In this document: piece by piece, positions 34,652 to 43,762 of the stretch
How the letters are laid out: every line of letters starts with the position of its first letter
Position numbering within the stretch: the first letter of the stretch is position 1
From: Pseudomonas sp. MMS21 TM103
GTDB lineage: Bacteria > Pseudomonadota > Gammaproteobacteria > Pseudomonadales > Pseudomonadaceae
DNA: 64,000 bases
NCBI RefSeq assembly: GCF_022132145.1
Contig: NZ_JAJISP010000004.1
Span: 124,001-188,000 of the forward strand
Direction: 5' to 3'
The notes under the pieces: model-generated
What the model was told of the DNA's origin: nothing
Database searches by the model: none
What the model saw: the letters and a program-made list of their open reading frames with translations, nothing else
Program-made: the position numbers and the translations under genes

Positions 34652-35356
34652 ATGCAACAACCCACCCCCCTGCTGCTGGTACGCGCCGATGGTAGCCGTG
34701 CGCCCACGCCCTCGATTTCGGCTTCTTTGAGCCCTGCCGACCCGTTCGGCACAGCGCGGGAAATCGCTTACCTCGGGCCAGACGGCATGGCTGCGGGCGT
34801 CGTACAGGTGAGCGGATCATTAACTATCACTGACTACCCCCAGCTCGAAATGATCGTGGTGCACAGCGGTCACCTGACCCTTCAAGCCGAAGATTGCACG
34901 CTCGAACTGGGCCGTGGAGCCAGCGCGGTGATCGGCCGTGGAACCGCTCTGCAGATCCAGGCGCAGACGGATACGCTCTGGGCTTTTTGCGCTCAAGTCA
35001 CAGACGAACAGAACCCGGGACTCACCCCGCTCGACCCACTCGCCCATCTGTCGCCCTCGACTCCGCCCGATGCGCAGATCCTAATCAGCGCAGAGCCCCA
35101 ATGCCGCTCGAAGAATAGCTACAAGGACAGCGCCAACGTGCTCATCGGCGTCTGGGACTCGACACCCTATACGCGCCATGCGCGGCCACACAAAGTCAAC
35201 GAGTTGATGCACCTGATCGAAGGCAGCGTCACCCTCCATTCGCCAGAAGGCGAAAGCCTGCAGGTCAACGCTGGCGATAGCATATTCGTGCCGCTCGGCG
35301 CGGAATGCGCCTGGGAAAGTCACGTTTACGTACGCAAGTTCTATGTCTGCAAATAA
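34652..35356 (+). CDS. cupin domain protein, two cupin folds (DUF861-type C-terminal domain)
   Basis: A 234-residue bicupin. The first barrel covers about residues 45-115 (LEMIVVHSGHLTLQAEDCTL). The second covers about 150-230 with the Cupin_3 motif RPHKVNELMHLIEGSVTLHS and AGDSIFVPLGAECAW, the trace left of the metal-binding pattern. Histidines in the first barrel are sparse, so only one metal site seems likely. Cupins of this type often occur with FAD oxidoreductases and aldehyde dehydrogenases in amino acid clusters, where their reaction is undefined. GGAG lies eight bases before the ATG. Probably cotranscribed with the GNAT gene. Confidence 0.85.
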   Translation: MQQPTPLLLVRADGSRAPTPSISASLSPADPFGTAREIAYLGPDGMAAGVVQVSGSLTITDYPQLEMIVVHSGHLTLQAEDCTLELGRGASAVIGRGTALQIQAQTDTLWAFCAQVTDEQNPGLTPLDPLAHLSPSTPPDAQILISAEPQCRSKNSYKDSANVLIGVWDSTPYTRHARPHKVNELMHLIEGSVTLHSPEGESLQVNAGDSIFVPLGAECAWESHVYVRKFYVCK

Positions 35357-35513
35357 ACTTCGGCAGGGTTTGGCGCCCGCGGGCTCTAGCGATCCGCAGG
35401 CGCCAAGCGCTCCCGGCCTGCGGTCCAGGCCAGCACATTAGGTACCGCTGCTGGCCCAGGGAATATCCACCCTTCTACCCAACCGATCGACCCCTCACCA
35501 CGGAGTACACATC

Positions 35514-35744
35514 ATGGGCATAGGCGGCATCAGTATCTGGCAACTCCTGATCATTCTGCTGATCGTGGTCATGCTGTTCGGCACCAAGCGCCTCAAGGGA
35601 TTGGGCTCTGACCTCGGCGATGCGATCAAGGGCTTCAAGAAATCCATGGGCAACGATGATGACAAGCCTGCGGCGGACGAGCACAAGGGCCAGACCATCG
35701 ACGCCCTGGCGCGCAAGGTCGAAGAACCGAGCAACAAATACTAA
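35514..35744 (+). CDS. tatA: Sec-independent protein translocase TatA
   Basis: A 76-residue protein. It has one N-terminal membrane segment ([20 protein letters not shown], about residues 8-27), the [10 protein letters not shown] hinge, then the amphipathic helix ([16 protein letters not shown]) and an acidic tail. This is the canonical TatA pattern, pore-forming subunit of the twin-arginine export system in the inner membrane. It is first in a tatABC operon with 12 bases to tatB. GGAG precedes the ATG. Upstream is the cupin gene, not hisE, which differs from the usual Pseudomonas order. Confidence 0.95.
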   Translation: MGIGGISIWQLLIILLIVVMLFGTKRLKGLGSDLGDAIKGFKKSMGNDDDKPAADEHKGQTIDALARKVEEPSNKY

Positions 35745-35756
35745 AGGCCCGGCGCC

Positions 35757-36098
35757 ATGTTCGATATTGGCTTTACCGAACTGCTGCTGGTCGGCCTGGT
35801 GGCCCTGCTGGTGCTCGGCCCCGAGCGCCTGCCCGGCGCCGTGCGCACGGCCAGCCGGTGGATCGGCCGGCTCAAACGCAGCTTCAGTACGTTCAAGGCG
35901 GAGGTCGAACGCGAAATCGGTGCCGACGAGATCCGCCGTCAACTGCATAGCGAACAGATCCTCGAGCTGGAACGCGAGATGAAGGCGATGAAACGGGGCA
36001 TCCTCGCACCCATGCCGACCTCGGACACCGGCAACAGCGCCGAAGCCACGCCCCCTGCAGCGGAAACAACCAGTCAGGACAAGACCGCGCAGCCATGA
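35757..36098 (+). CDS. tatB: Sec-independent protein translocase TatB
   Basis: A 113-residue protein: [20 protein letters not shown] at the N-terminus, the [20 protein letters not shown] hinge and amphipathic helix, a charged coiled region to about residue 85, and a low-complexity Pro/Thr/Ala tail. The GPERLP motif with Glu in the membrane hinge distinguishes TatB from TatA. It forms the receptor complex with TatC for RR signal peptides. Its stop overlaps the tatC start by four bases (ATGA). It is somewhat shorter at the C-terminus than many TatB proteins. Confidence 0.95.
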   Translation: MFDIGFTELLLVGLVALLVLGPERLPGAVRTASRWIGRLKRSFSTFKAEVEREIGADEIRRQLHSEQILELEREMKAMKRGILAPMPTSDTGNSAEATPPAAETTSQDKTAQP

Positions 36099-36892
36099 AC
36101 CGACTCCCAGCCAGCACCCAGGAAATGCCCCTGGTCTCGCACCTGACCGAGCTGCGCACGCGCCTGCTACGCATTGTCGGCGCCGTGCTGCTGCTCTTCG
36201 CCGGCCTGTTCTACTTCTCCCAGGACATTTACGCGCTGGTCGCAGCGCCCCTGCGGGCCTACCTGCCGGCAGGCGCAACCATGATCGCCACGGGCGTCGC
36301 TTCGCCCTTCCTCACCCCGTTCAAGCTGACCCTGATGGTCGCGCTGTTCCTGTCGATGCCGATCATCCTGCATCAGATCTGGGGCTTCATCGCGCCGGGG
36401 CTGTACAAGCACGAGAAGCGTATCGCCGTGCCGCTGCTGGTCTCCAGCATCCTGCTGTTCTACGGCGGCATGGCCTTCGCCTACTTCGTGGTCTTCCCGA
36501 TCATGTTCGGCTTCTTCGCCAGCGTCACCCCGGAAGGGGTTGAGATGATGACCGACATCGGCCAGTACCTGGACTTCGTCCTCACCCTGTTCTTCGCCTT
36601 CGGCGTGGCCTTCGAGATCCCGGTGGCGACCTTCCTGCTGATCTGGGTGGGCATCGTCGACGTCGCCACCCTGCGCAAGAGCCGGCCCTACGTGATCGTC
36701 GGCTGCTTCGCCGTGGGCATGGTGCTGACGCCGCCGGACGTGTTCTCGCAGACTCTGTTGGCCGTGCCGATGTGGTTGTTGTTCGAGACCGGAGTGTTCT
36801 TCGGCGGTCTGGTCAAGAAGTGCGACACAGAGCAGTGCGAGGCCGCTGAGCCGGAGTCTGAAGTTCAGCCACCCACTCCGCCGTATCCGTGA
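36095..36892 (+). CDS. tatC: Sec-independent protein translocase TatC
   Basis: A 265-residue polytopic protein with six membrane segments. The N-terminal cytoplasmic [17 protein letters not shown] holds the HLxELR signature that recognises twin-arginine peptides. Also visible are the GLYKHEKR loop near 105 and the conserved Glu in [14 protein letters not shown] near 170. It is the core receptor of the Tat machine. The operon is complete, so a functional second or relocated Tat system is possible; the Tat-signal binding protein at 15897-17540 is the one obvious RR substrate seen in this window. Confidence 0.95.
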   Translation: MNRLPASTQEMPLVSHLTELRTRLLRIVGAVLLLFAGLFYFSQDIYALVAAPLRAYLPAGATMIATGVASPFLTPFKLTLMVALFLSMPIILHQIWGFIAPGLYKHEKRIAVPLLVSSILLFYGGMAFAYFVVFPIMFGFFASVTPEGVEMMTDIGQYLDFVLTLFFAFGVAFEIPVATFLLIWVGIVDVATLRKSRPYVIVGCFAVGMVLTPPDVFSQTLLAVPMWLLFETGVFFGGLVKKCDTEQCEAAEPESEVQPPTPPYP

Positions 36893-37080
36893 AGCGGGCA
36901 GGTAGAGGCAGTCCTTGCCATCTCAACCTGACCGTCCCCCGAACACTAGATACCAGTTCATCTGACCGAGATGGATCTGAGTACGACCCTCTGCGGCCTA
37001 TCGACTGCCTCGCATGAGGCAACCCGCTTCTTGGCAGAAAGCACCGCACCTCCAAAAAGATACGCAAATAGCACACGTAT

Positions 37081-37374
37081 ATGAAAGCACTGTTCGTCGA
37101 ACTGTCGCCGTTCGAACGCCATCGCAAGAGCTATCTGGACGTCGAAGAATACTCGACGTTTCAACAAATGCTGCTGGCTAACCCGGTGGCCGGCTCGGTC
37201 ATCGCCCGCACCGGTGGACTGAGGAAAATCCGGTTTGGCAATTCCAAACGCAACAAGGGAATGCAAGGCGGGATTCAGGTCATTTACTACTACTGGCACA
37301 ACGGGTCGCAGTTCAGTCTCGGAGTTTGTATGGGCAAGTCCAGTGAGCCCGTCGACCCGCTAGCGATCCAGTAG
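37081..37374 (+). pseudogene. RelE/HigB-type toxin, frameshifted at its C-terminus
   Basis: The first 80 residues (MKALFVELSPFERHRKSYLD onward, with TGGLRKIRFGNSKRNKGMQG and VIYYYWHNGSQFSL) match the RelE/HigB ribosome-dependent mRNase toxins. Then the frame switches: after QFSL the expected LYGK-type ending appears in another frame (LYGQVQ then stop) near 37325, so a base has been gained or lost. The reading frame instead ends in an unrelated 17-residue tail. No HTH antitoxin gene follows; 37375-37700 has only fragments. A decayed toxin-antitoxin module beside the dead integrase. Confidence 0.7.
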
Positions 37375-37726
37375 ATTAGCTACCTCAGTAATCGTAGGCT
37401 TTCGTAAGGACATCGAGGTTCAGCTCAACGAAACACCGGATAAACAGATCTCCCTGTCTGCTGTTTCATCCTCGCCGCCAGAGTGTGCGCTGCTGGTGCC
37501 CGAGGCCAACAGCCACCCCGACCGAGGCGATTGTCGGTCAGCCAAACACCATCACCTACAGAGCACACTAGACCTTGAGCCGCCACATAACTGCATATGT
37601 GGATGCCAGTTCAACTCCCCAAACGACCGTTCATCGAGATGATTACGCGGGGGCATTTTTGGGGGCACATTTTAAAAACTTAATAATTAATTCCTGCATA
37701 ACAACATGTTAACAAACAAATTAAAA
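37375..37726. other. intergenic decayed region left of the island boundary
   Basis: About 350 bases with no intact gene. The closing part is AT-rich and has the repeated GGGGGCATTTTTGGGGGCAC motif near 37650-37672, a pattern I associate with sequence beside tyrosine integrase attachment sites. The antitoxin expected after the RelE-like toxin is not recognisable. Confidence 0.4.
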
Positions 37727-37743
37727 ATCCCCCGGCTCCACCA
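37727..37743 (+). other. left attachment-like direct repeat (tRNA/tmRNA 3' end-like)
   Basis: ATCCCCCGGCTCCACCA ends in CCA like the 3' end of a tRNA or of tmRNA. The CCCCCGGCTCCACCA part recurs exactly at 46455-46469. It lies 40 bases from the end of the integrase pseudogene, where an attL is expected. No RNA gene body precedes it, so only the 3' end has been copied or kept. Confidence 0.6.
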
Positions 37744-37758
37744 TTTGAAACACACTTA

Positions 37759-37797
37759 AGCCCTTGATAATCTTAGAGATTTTCAGGGGTTTTTGCT
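37759..37797 (+). terminator. hairpin with T run next to the integrase end
   Basis: CCCTTGATAATC pairs imperfectly with GATTTTCAGGGG, followed by TTTTT. It lies between the attachment-like repeat and the integrase 3' end and could act in either direction. Confidence 0.5.
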
Positions 37798-38450
37798 TTC
37801 TGGGGATAGCGAATGTCCCGAAAGTGTCACACCTGCCAACGGGCTCAACCTTACCGCCTCGGCCAGATGCTCAGGGGCCAAATGCGAATAGCGCATGGTC
37901 ATCGCCAAGCTGGAGTGACCCAGGATCTTTTGCAGGGTAAGGATGTTGCCGCCCTTCTGGATGAAGTGACTGGCGAAGGTGTGCCGTAAAGCATGGCTGG
38001 CCTGTCCTTTCGGTAGCCTGATCGTGGTCTTAGCCAACACCCGTCAAAATGAAGTAATAGCCGACGTGAACAGGCCAAACGCCTTCCAGTGCTTAACAAA
38101 CTGAGCCTCTAGCTCAGATGAGATTGGCACCGAGCGAACCTTGCCGCTTTTCGTCCCGCTGAAGGTAATCACCCCATTGCGAAGCCCCGTCGGCTTCCGC
38201 TTCTCCGCCTCTGACCAACGTGCCCCGGTCGCCAAGCAGATCAGCACCACTATCTCGACGTGCGGGTTGTCGCAGCCGGCACGGATCGCCTCAAGTGGCT
38301 CCGTAATCTGTTTGCTGGTCAGCCAGGAAAGCTCCCGTTCCTGGATCTTCAATGGCTTCAGCAGAGCCTGCGGATTCTCTTAGCTGATAACACCCAAACC
38401 GCACAGCTCGTTGTAGACCGAACGCAGATATCCGCTTGCTTGTCGGTGCT
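37783..38450 (-). pseudogene. phage-type tyrosine integrase, inactivated
   Basis: Read on the minus strand in one frame, this is the later part of a tyrosine recombinase. The catalytic motifs are present: the first Arg in LICLATGARWSEAE, the HxxR in SHALRHTFASHFIQ, the second His region GHSSLAMTMRYSHLAP with the nucleophilic Tyr. It is broken by an in-frame TGA at 38046-38044 (between ITSF and RVLAKTT) and a TAA at 38382-38380. The N-terminal third is missing and the LysR gene abuts. The frame stays the same across both stops, so these are point mutations and not frameshifts. It lies immediately beside the left attachment-like repeat. Confidence 0.85.
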
Positions 38451-38508
38451 GGCCTAACCTGTTGGAAAACGCCTTGGAGCACTACTGGCAACTGATATTC
38501 ACAGTGCA

Positions 38509-39429
38509 TCACGTCTTTGGGCGTTCCCCCAATGAGGTATAACCGGGCCACTGGCGTAGCAGGGTGTCGACGAATTTCTCGGCTGCTGGAGATAGTGACG
38601 AACCGTGGCGCCGCACCAGGCCGAGTGTTCGGCTGATGACCGGATCGACCAGCGGCAGCTGAACCAGGATCGGGTGATCCTCCGCCGGCATGGCCAGGCT
38701 GGGTAACGCCGCGACACCGAGGCCGGCCTCGACCATACCCAGCGAGGTCGACAGGTGTTGAACCTCGTAGAACCAACTGGGCCGCCAGTCCAGATGGGCC
38801 AGGCCATGATCCAGGAGCATGCGGTTGCCACTCAGGCGGCCGACTCCGATCAGGCGATAATCGCTGAGCTCGCGCCAGGCCACTTGTGGCTGGTTGGCCA
38901 GAGGATGGTCTCGGCGACAGGCCAGTACGAAGGGCTCGTTCACCAGTGGGGTGAAGTCGATTTCGGCGCTCTGACCACTGAGCATATTGATGCCGAAATC
39001 CGCTTCGCCACGCAGCACGGCTTCCAGCCCCTCGTGGGCACTCAAATCGAGAATGCGGATGCGGATCTTGGGGTACTGGCGGTTAAATTCGCGGATCACC
39101 GTCGGTAGGAAGTAGAAGGCCGCGGTGGGAATACACGCGAGCGTCACCTGCCCCGACTGCCGCTCGGCCAACTCCTGGATGCCCAGGATCGATCGCTCGA
39201 AATCATCCAGCAGACGTTGCGCCTTGGGCAGAAAGTCGCGACCTACCGCAGTCAGGCTGACGCGACGGGTGGTTCTATCCAGCAATTGGGTACCCAGCCC
39301 CTCCTCCAGCTTCTGCATACGCCTGGTCAACGCGGGTTGTGACAGGTGAATGGCAGTGGCCGCTTCATGAAAACTGCCAAACTCGGCAATTTTCACGAAA
39401 GCGCGCAGGTCCTGAAGCTCGTAATTCAT
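38509..39429 (-). CDS. LysR-type transcriptional regulator of the tricarboxylate cluster
   Basis: A 306-residue LTTR. The winged HTH lies in about residues 1-60 (GSFHEAATAIHLSQPALTRR as the recognition region, then LDRTTRRVSLTAVGRDFLP). The co-inducer lobes span about 92-295. It is divergent from the PrpF-like gene with 222 bases between. The spacer is AT-rich (39430-39640), including TTATTGC-type elements suited to LTTR binding. It most likely controls the PrpF/porin/TctCBA/dehydrogenase run in response to the transported carboxylate. Confidence 0.9.
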   Translation of the reverse strand: MNYELQDLRAFVKIAEFGSFHEAATAIHLSQPALTRRMQKLEEGLGTQLLDRTTRRVSLTAVGRDFLPKAQRLLDDFERSILGIQELAERQSGQVTLACIPTAAFYFLPTVIREFNRQYPKIRIRILDLSAHEGLEAVLRGEADFGINMLSGQSAEIDFTPLVNEPFVLACRRDHPLANQPQVAWRELSDYRLIGVGRLSGNRMLLDHGLAHLDWRPSWFYEVQHLSTSLGMVEAGLGVAALPSLAMPAEDHPILVQLPLVDPVISRTLGLVRRHGSSLSPAAEKFVDTLLRQWPGYTSLGERPKT

Positions 39430-39651
39430 GCGTCACCGTTATTAATATTCGACTGTTATTGCCTGTGCATTATCGATCAATGAGAGTCGGAGCTTGAAAT
39501 TACTGGGATCTCAGCGATCCGCAAGGTACTGCGAGAACATTAATGCATTTATTGCAATAAACCACACGATATATGCAATTTACAAAACAAAGCTACCCGC
39601 TCAATATTTGTCTCACGCAACAAATAACAGTTTTATTGCAGCGGAGACATC

Positions 39652-40740
39652 ATGCAAGCCATTCCTTGCGTTCTTATGCGCGGCGGTACCTCAAGAGGCC
39701 CCGTGTTCCTCGCCAACCACCTGCCAAGCGATACCGCGCAACGCGATGAGTTGCTGCTGAAAATCATGGGTTCGGGCCATGAGTTGGAGATCGATGGCAT
39801 CGGCGGTGGTAGCGCGCAGACCAGCAAGGTCGCGATTGTCAGTACCTCCAGTCATCCGGATGCAGACGTGGACTACCTGTTTGTCCAGGTAATGGTGACC
39901 CAGCGGCGCGTCGACACGGCGCCGAACTGCGGCAATATGCTCTGCGCAGTCGGCCCGTTCGCCATTGAGCACGGCTTGGTCAATGCAACAACACCAGTTA
40001 CCCGGGTACGCATCCGTAATGTCAACACCAACACCCTGATCGACTCGGAAGTACTGACGCCCAACGGCCGTGTCCGCTATGAAGGTGACACCTATATCGA
40101 TGGTGTTCCTGGAAGCGCGGCGCCAATCAAGCTCACCTTTCTCGATGCCGCTGGGTCGAAGACGGGCCGCCTGCTACCTACCGGGCAGGTGCGTGACTGC
40201 TTTGACGGCGTCGAGGTGACCTGCATCGACATGGCCATGCCGATGGTGATGATGCATGCCGAGGCGCTGGGCAAGACCGGCTACGAAAGCCCCGCCGAAC
40301 TGGATGCCGACAGCGAGCTACTAAAGCGCCTGGAAAGCATTCGCTTGCAGGCCGGGCGGGCGATGGGGCTGGGCGACGTGTCGCAGATGGTCATTCCCAA
40401 GCCGGTGCTACTGTCTCCTGCCCGCAATGGCGGCGCGCTCAACACGCGCTATTTCATGCCACACAACTGCCACCGTTCACTGGCCGCCACAGGCGCCATC
40501 GGCCTGGCCAGTGCCTGCGCGCTGCCAGGAAGCGTGGCGCACGACCTGTCACCGGTCAACGGCGCCAGCCTGATTCGACTCGAGCACGCCGGCGGGCAAA
40601 TCGAGGTGTCGCTCGAGCCCGGCGAAGGCGGCTCGCCCGAGTCTATGCGCGCCTCGCTGATCCGCACTGCGCGACGACTATTCAGCGGCGACGTGCACGT
40701 CACCAGCGCACGCGTTAAACGCAGACCGCTCGCTAGCTGA
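39652..40740 (+). CDS. PrpF-family isomerase (4-oxalomesaconate tautomerase / aconitate isomerase-like)
   Basis: A 362-residue protein of the PrpF/GalD family (diaminopimelate-epimerase fold, two similar halves). Markers: CVLMRGGTSRGPVFLANHLP at residues 6-25, the GIGGGSAQTSKVAIV segment, and the RRVDTAPNCGNML Cys-containing active-site loop near 88. The second half carries the HNCHRSLAATGAIGLASA element near 275. The family isomerises double bonds in tri- and dicarboxylates: 2-methyl-trans-aconitate, 4-oxalomesaconate, or trans-aconitate. No prpC/prpB/acnD or gal genes are beside it; it is followed instead by a porin and a tricarboxylate transporter, so an aconitate-like or itaconate-like substrate is plausible. 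GGAG precedes the ATG. Confidence 0.85.
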   Translation: MQAIPCVLMRGGTSRGPVFLANHLPSDTAQRDELLLKIMGSGHELEIDGIGGGSAQTSKVAIVSTSSHPDADVDYLFVQVMVTQRRVDTAPNCGNMLCAVGPFAIEHGLVNATTPVTRVRIRNVNTNTLIDSEVLTPNGRVRYEGDTYIDGVPGSAAPIKLTFLDAAGSKTGRLLPTGQVRDCFDGVEVTCIDMAMPMVMMHAEALGKTGYESPAELDADSELLKRLESIRLQAGRAMGLGDVSQMVIPKPVLLSPARNGGALNTRYFMPHNCHRSLAATGAIGLASACALPGSVAHDLSPVNGASLIRLEHAGGQIEVSLEPGEGGSPESMRASLIRTARRLFSGDVHVTSARVKRRPLAS

Positions 40741-40813
40741 GTCTGTGAGCGTAACTAGTACCACCCCCCGCCCCCAGCCTAGGTGGCGGTTATTGCAGAA
40801 ACGGAGAGTATCG

Positions 40814-42139
40814 ATGCGCAGGCATAAAAATAAGATCCGACTCGGGCACACAGCGGCGCTTACCGCCAGCCTGATTTTTCCGCTCAGTGCCATGGCCCTG
40901 GACACCAGCGGGCACTCCCTGGAACTGAAGGCGCGCGGCATTCACTTCGATCGCGATTTCGAAACCGACAGCAACGATCGCACGCAGTCGGCGCTGGGCT
41001 TGCAGCTCAACTACGAGTCGCCCTATTTCGCCGATATGATCGGCGTCGGCATCTCCAGCTACAGCGTTAACAAGCTGGATAACAGCGGCAGGAATACCTC
41101 CGACGTGCTTTCGGTCGACAACAACGGCGAGCTGCACGACTCCTTCGGTCAGGTCGCCCAGGCCTTCGTCAAGCTCAAGTACCAGGATCTGGCCAGCGCC
41201 AAACTTGGCCGCCAGCTGCACAAGTCCATGCTGCTTTCCAGCTCGGGTAGCCGCGCTGTGCCGAACACGTTCTCGGGCGGCAGTTTCCAGCTCACGCCGC
41301 TCAAGGGCCTGAGCCTGTTCGGGGCGCGCTATAACGAGTGGTCGTCGCGCTCGGACAGCTCCTTCGAGGAATTCAAGACCGACAACTCCGCCGATGGCGC
41401 CATCGACTACATCGACAGCCTGGGCGCCAGCTATGTGGCCGGCCCGTTCAGCATCAACCTGGAACACCTGCGGGCCCAGGACTTCCTGAAGAAGACCGGC
41501 TTGGTCGCCTCGTACAATTTCAAATTGGCCGATCAGTCCAGCCTCAAGCTGACCGGCGGCATCCACACCTCCAGCGATGACGGCAAGCTCTTCATCACCG
41601 GATCCGAAAGCGCCGAACTGGACGACGAGGATCTGCCGGGAGCGATCAGCGGCGTGACAGCCAGCGACAACGACGGCCAAGGCATTTATCTTGCCGCCAA
41701 CTGGAAGCTGGGCAACGTGGAGCTGGGCGCCGCAGTGGCGAAGTTCGACGGCGCCTGGATCGAGGACAACTTCGCCGGCGATCACGGTACCAACCCCTTC
41801 CCCACCGGCGGGGTGCTGGCCGACTTCAGCAACGACAACGAACAGGTGTGGATGCTCTCTGCGGGCTACGACTGGAAAGACTACGTCTCCGGTCTGAAGA
41901 CCGTTGTCAGCTACAAGGACGGTAGCGACGCCAAGAATAGCGCCAACGCGGCCCTCGGCGAGGCGGACGAGAACGAACTGGCCTTCGACCTGACCTACCA
42001 GGTTCCTGCCATCAAGGGCTTGGCGGTTCGTTACACCTACCTCGACTACCACTCGGACAAAACCGGCCGCCTGGATGGCGTGAAGGAAGACGATACCGAC
42101 CACCGTTTCTACGTCGACTACACGTATCGGTTCTTCTGA
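40814..42139 (+). CDS. OprD-family outer-membrane porin
   Basis: A 441-residue OprD-type porin started at 40814, where GGAGA lies eight bases upstream; the frame extends 23 codons further without an SD. A signal peptide ends near residue 28 (FPLSAMALDTSG). It ends in YVDYTYRFF, the aromatic C-terminus required for barrel assembly. The pattern of strands and the KYQDLASAKLGRQLHKSMLL segment fit the OccK/BenF/TctD-like subgroup that passes aromatic or tricarboxylic acids. It lies between the isomerase and the TctC gene, so it should be the outer-membrane entry for the same substrate. Confidence 0.88.
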   Translation: MRRHKNKIRLGHTAALTASLIFPLSAMALDTSGHSLELKARGIHFDRDFETDSNDRTQSALGLQLNYESPYFADMIGVGISSYSVNKLDNSGRNTSDVLSVDNNGELHDSFGQVAQAFVKLKYQDLASAKLGRQLHKSMLLSSSGSRAVPNTFSGGSFQLTPLKGLSLFGARYNEWSSRSDSSFEEFKTDNSADGAIDYIDSLGASYVAGPFSINLEHLRAQDFLKKTGLVASYNFKLADQSSLKLTGGIHTSSDDGKLFITGSESAELDDEDLPGAISGVTASDNDGQGIYLAANWKLGNVELGAAVAKFDGAWIEDNFAGDHGTNPFPTGGVLADFSNDNEQVWMLSAGYDWKDYVSGLKTVVSYKDGSDAKNSANAALGEADENELAFDLTYQVPAIKGLAVRYTYLDYHSDKTGRLDGVKEDDTDHRFYVDYTYRFF

Positions 42140-42268
42140 TTGAGATCGCCTGGAATCAGGCTCCTGGCTGGGCGCCGACAAACGTCACTTGACTCCCAGC
42201 CTAATCGTGGCGTGCTGGTAACACTGCGCCCAACTCCTGCAAACAAATCCAAAAACAGGAACGCAACC

Positions 42269-43252
42269 ATGAAACCAATCACCCTCAGCAAACTCCTGCC
42301 CCTCGCCTGCGCCCTGATGCTGGGCAGCCTTAACGCTCACGCCGGCGAACCGTCGCGCCCCGAGTGCATCGCCCCGAGTAAGCCCGGCGGTGGTTTCGAC
42401 ATGACCTGTAAGCTGGCCCAGGCCGGTCTCAAAGATCATGACCTGCTGGAATCGCCGATGCGCGTCACCTACATGCCAGGCGGCATCGGTGCGGTGGCCT
42501 ATAACGCCATCGCGGCCAATCGCCGCAACGAGCCGGGTACCCTGATCGCCTTCTCCGGCGCCTCGCTGCTCAATCTGGCCTTGGGCAAGTACGGTCGCTA
42601 CGACGAAAACTCGGTGCAGTGGCTGACCACCATCGGCACCGACTACGGCACCCTGGCCGTGCGCGAGGATTCGCCGTTCAAGACCCTCGACGATGTAATC
42701 CAGGCGCTGAAGAAAGACCCCAAGAGCATTACCGTCGGTGGCGGTGGCAGCATCGGTGGCCAGGGCTGGGCGAAGATTGCCCTGCTGGCCAAAGCCGCTG
42801 GCGTCGATCCCCGCGAACTGCGCTATGCAGCCTTCGAAGGTGGCGCCGAGCATTACATGGCGTTGATGGGCAAGCACGTCGACCTGGTGACCGGAAGTGC
42901 CAGTGAGATCCGCGCGCAACGCGGCAACAAGATCCGCGCGCTGGTGGTCTACAGCGAGGAGCGCCTGCCGGGCGAACTGGCTAACGTTCCCACTGCCAAA
43001 GAGCAAGGCTATGACATTCAGTGGCCGCTAATCCGTGGCTATTACATGGGGCCGGACGTGAAGCAAGAAGACCTCGACTGGTGGAAAGCGGCCTTCGCCA
43101 AGTTGCAGAGCTCAGAGGAGTTCCAGCAGTACCTGCACGATCGTGACGTGATCCCGCTGAATGTCACTGGCCAGGCGCTGAACGACCTGGTGAAGAAGCA
43201 GGTTGAGGATTACCGCAAGCTGGGCGAAGAGTTTGGCTTGGTAGCCGAGTAA
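42269..43252 (+). CDS. tctC: tripartite tricarboxylate transporter substrate-binding protein TctC
   Basis: A 327-residue periplasmic binding protein started at 42269 (AGGA eight bases upstream). The signal peptide is MKPITLSKLLPLACALMLGS, cleaved near AHA. Bug/TctC-family markers: CIAPSKPGGGFDMTCKLAQA near 30-50, the MPGGIGAVAYN segment near 72, and VGGGGSIGGQGWAKIAL near 150. It captures a carboxylate in the periplasm and hands it to the TctBA membrane complex encoded directly after it. Confidence 0.92.
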   Translation: MKPITLSKLLPLACALMLGSLNAHAGEPSRPECIAPSKPGGGFDMTCKLAQAGLKDHDLLESPMRVTYMPGGIGAVAYNAIAANRRNEPGTLIAFSGASLLNLALGKYGRYDENSVQWLTTIGTDYGTLAVREDSPFKTLDDVIQALKKDPKSITVGGGGSIGGQGWAKIALLAKAAGVDPRELRYAAFEGGAEHYMALMGKHVDLVTGSASEIRAQRGNKIRALVVYSEERLPGELANVPTAKEQGYDIQWPLIRGYYMGPDVKQEDLDWWKAAFAKLQSSEEFQQYLHDRDVIPLNVTGQALNDLVKKQVEDYRKLGEEFGLVAE

Positions 43253-43303
43253 ATCCATCGACGGCTGGTTGCCCTAGTGGGCAGCCCAGCTAGGAGCACA
43301 CTG

Positions 43304-43759
43304 ATGCACGATCGTATTTTTGCAGGCGTTAACCTGCTGATCTGCGTGGTTCTGATGGCGCTGGCCTGGGGCTATCAGGCCCCCTTCGCATACGAACCCG
43401 TAGGGCCTCGCGCCTATCCCTTGCTGCTGTTGCTACTGCTCGTTATGGGTGCGCTTTACCAATTGCTAAAGCCCGCCAAACAAACCGAGGCCAGGGAAGA
43501 GCCGCCGCTGAATCGCCAGGTAGTCCGCAAGATTGCGCTCTGTATCGCTGCAATGGTGGCCTACGCGGCCTTGTTCGACGTTCTCGGTTTCATCCTCAGC
43601 AGCGCGCTGTTCGCGGTCGCCATGGCTTATCTGTATGACGCAACCCGCGTGCAGAGCATTGTCGGCGGCATAGTGATCGCCGTTGGGCTCTATCTGCTGT
43701 TCGACTATGGCCTCGATGTGCCTCTGCCACTCGGCATGCTCGCGAAACTGGGGAGCTGA
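43304..43759 (+). CDS. tctB: tripartite tricarboxylate transporter small membrane subunit TctB
   Basis: A 151-residue membrane protein with four hydrophobic segments (about residues 5-22, 38-56, 80-98, and paired segments near 105-145). It has the typical YEPVGPRAYPLLL block near 30. AGGAG precedes the ATG at 43304. It sits between tctC and tctA with a three-base gap to tctA. It is the small subunit needed for TctA function; the sequence of TctB proteins is poorly conserved, so identity rests on topology and context. Confidence 0.88.
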   Translation: MHDRIFAGVNLLICVVLMALAWGYQAPFAYEPVGPRAYPLLLLLLLVMGALYQLLKPAKQTEAREEPPLNRQVVRKIALCIAAMVAYAALFDVLGFILSSALFAVAMAYLYDATRVQSIVGGIVIAVGLYLLFDYGLDVPLPLGMLAKLGS

Positions 43760-43762
43760 CCT

